Below are positions 63,876 through 64,000 of a DNA stretch of 64,000 nt, piece after piece. The stretch comes from Streptomyces caniferus (GTDB taxonomy: Bacteria; Actinomycetota; Actinomycetes; Streptomycetales; Streptomycetaceae): contig NZ_BLIN01000005.1 in NCBI RefSeq assembly GCF_009811555.1, forward strand, positions 2,985,501 to 3,049,500. The letters are read 5' to 3'. The translations under genes were made by a program, and so were the position numbers. Under the pieces are notes generated by a model. It worked only from the letters and a program-made list of their open reading frames with translations. It made no database searches and was not told the origin of the DNA. Position 1 is the stretch's first letter. Every line of letters begins with the position of its first letter.

Positions 63876-64000
63876 ATGGCATCCACCGCTCTCGCGCCAC
63901 CCGCACTCCGCCGAAAGCGCAGGCGCGAGCGGCTGCGCACCCTCGGTTTCCTCTCCCCCTGGCTCGTCGGATTCCCGGTCTTCTTCGGCTATCCGCTGAT
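63876..64000 (+). CDS. Sugar ABC transporter permease (MalF type), partial
   Basis: The first 41 residues are visible from ATG 63876, with GGAGAA upstream, and the gene runs off the right edge. After a basic head (RRKRRRERLRT) comes LGFLSPWLVGFPVFFGYPL, the conserved first span of MalF/UgpA-like permeases. The start is 12 bases after the binding-protein frame stops, typical of an SBP-permease-permease operon. Its ATPase partner would be MsiK elsewhere on the chromosome, an inference. Confidence 0.85.
   Translation, partial: MASTALAPPALRRKRRRERLRTLGFLSPWLVGFPVFFGYPL

Overview
The window reads as chromosomal DNA of a high-GC actinomycete, almost certainly Streptomyces or a close relative. Coding frames end in G or C at nearly every third position, GTG starts are common, and the gene content and order (rodA, pbp2, mreD, mreC, mreB, ndk, folC, valS, then clpX, clpP2, clpP1, tig) match the conserved Streptomyces core. 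There is no phage, plasmid, insertion sequence or CRISPR array. Most of the window is ordinary core genome with small accessory pieces between.

Left part (1-23 kb). A partial CYTH-domain gene and an anti-sigma-type ATPase precede the morphogenesis operon mreB-mreC-mreD-pbp2-rodA, read leftward, which builds the lateral or spore wall. Upstream lie ndk, a DUF4233 membrane gene and folC. A second class B penicillin-binding protein and a divergent GT-C-like membrane protein sit between folC and valS. A Gln/Pro/Tyr-rich anchored protein and a frameshifted small secreted protein follow. Next comes the ATP-dependent protease cluster clpX, clpP2, clpP1 with trigger factor, carrying a ClgR-like box before clpP1, then divergent tRNA-Pro and tRNA-Gly.

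Middle part (23-37 kb). Housekeeping and accessory genes alternate here: an ArsC/Spx-like protein, a membrane acyltransferase behind an A+T-rich stretch, a SpoIIE-type phosphatase, an Eis acetyltransferase, a Nei-type glycosylase, rpiB, three closely related amino acid permeases with bioY between the first two, and sodF with a Nur-type nickel-response box. A DsbA-like protein follows.

Right part (37-64 kb). Two paralogous aminopeptidases N lie about 8 kb apart, with an AbiEi/DUF559-like protein, a Tat-exported phosphoesterase, asd and a DUF1203 gene between them. Then come allantoicase with a LysR regulator, an acyl-ACP desaturase with a striking double palindromic operator, malQ coupled to a small acidic ORF, a secreted GH84-like glycosidase, an HNH nuclease, an MscS channel, and a secreted protein joining a ricin-type lectin to what looks like an aerolysin-type pore-forming module. 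The right edge holds a ROK regulator, a solute-binding protein gene that has lost its 5' end, and the start of a sugar ABC permease.

Convergent gene pairs are repeatedly separated by long perfect hairpins acting as bidirectional terminators. The most interesting items are the lectin/pore-former candidate, the desaturase operator, the truncated binding-protein gene, and short in-frame inserts seen in several otherwise conserved enzymes.
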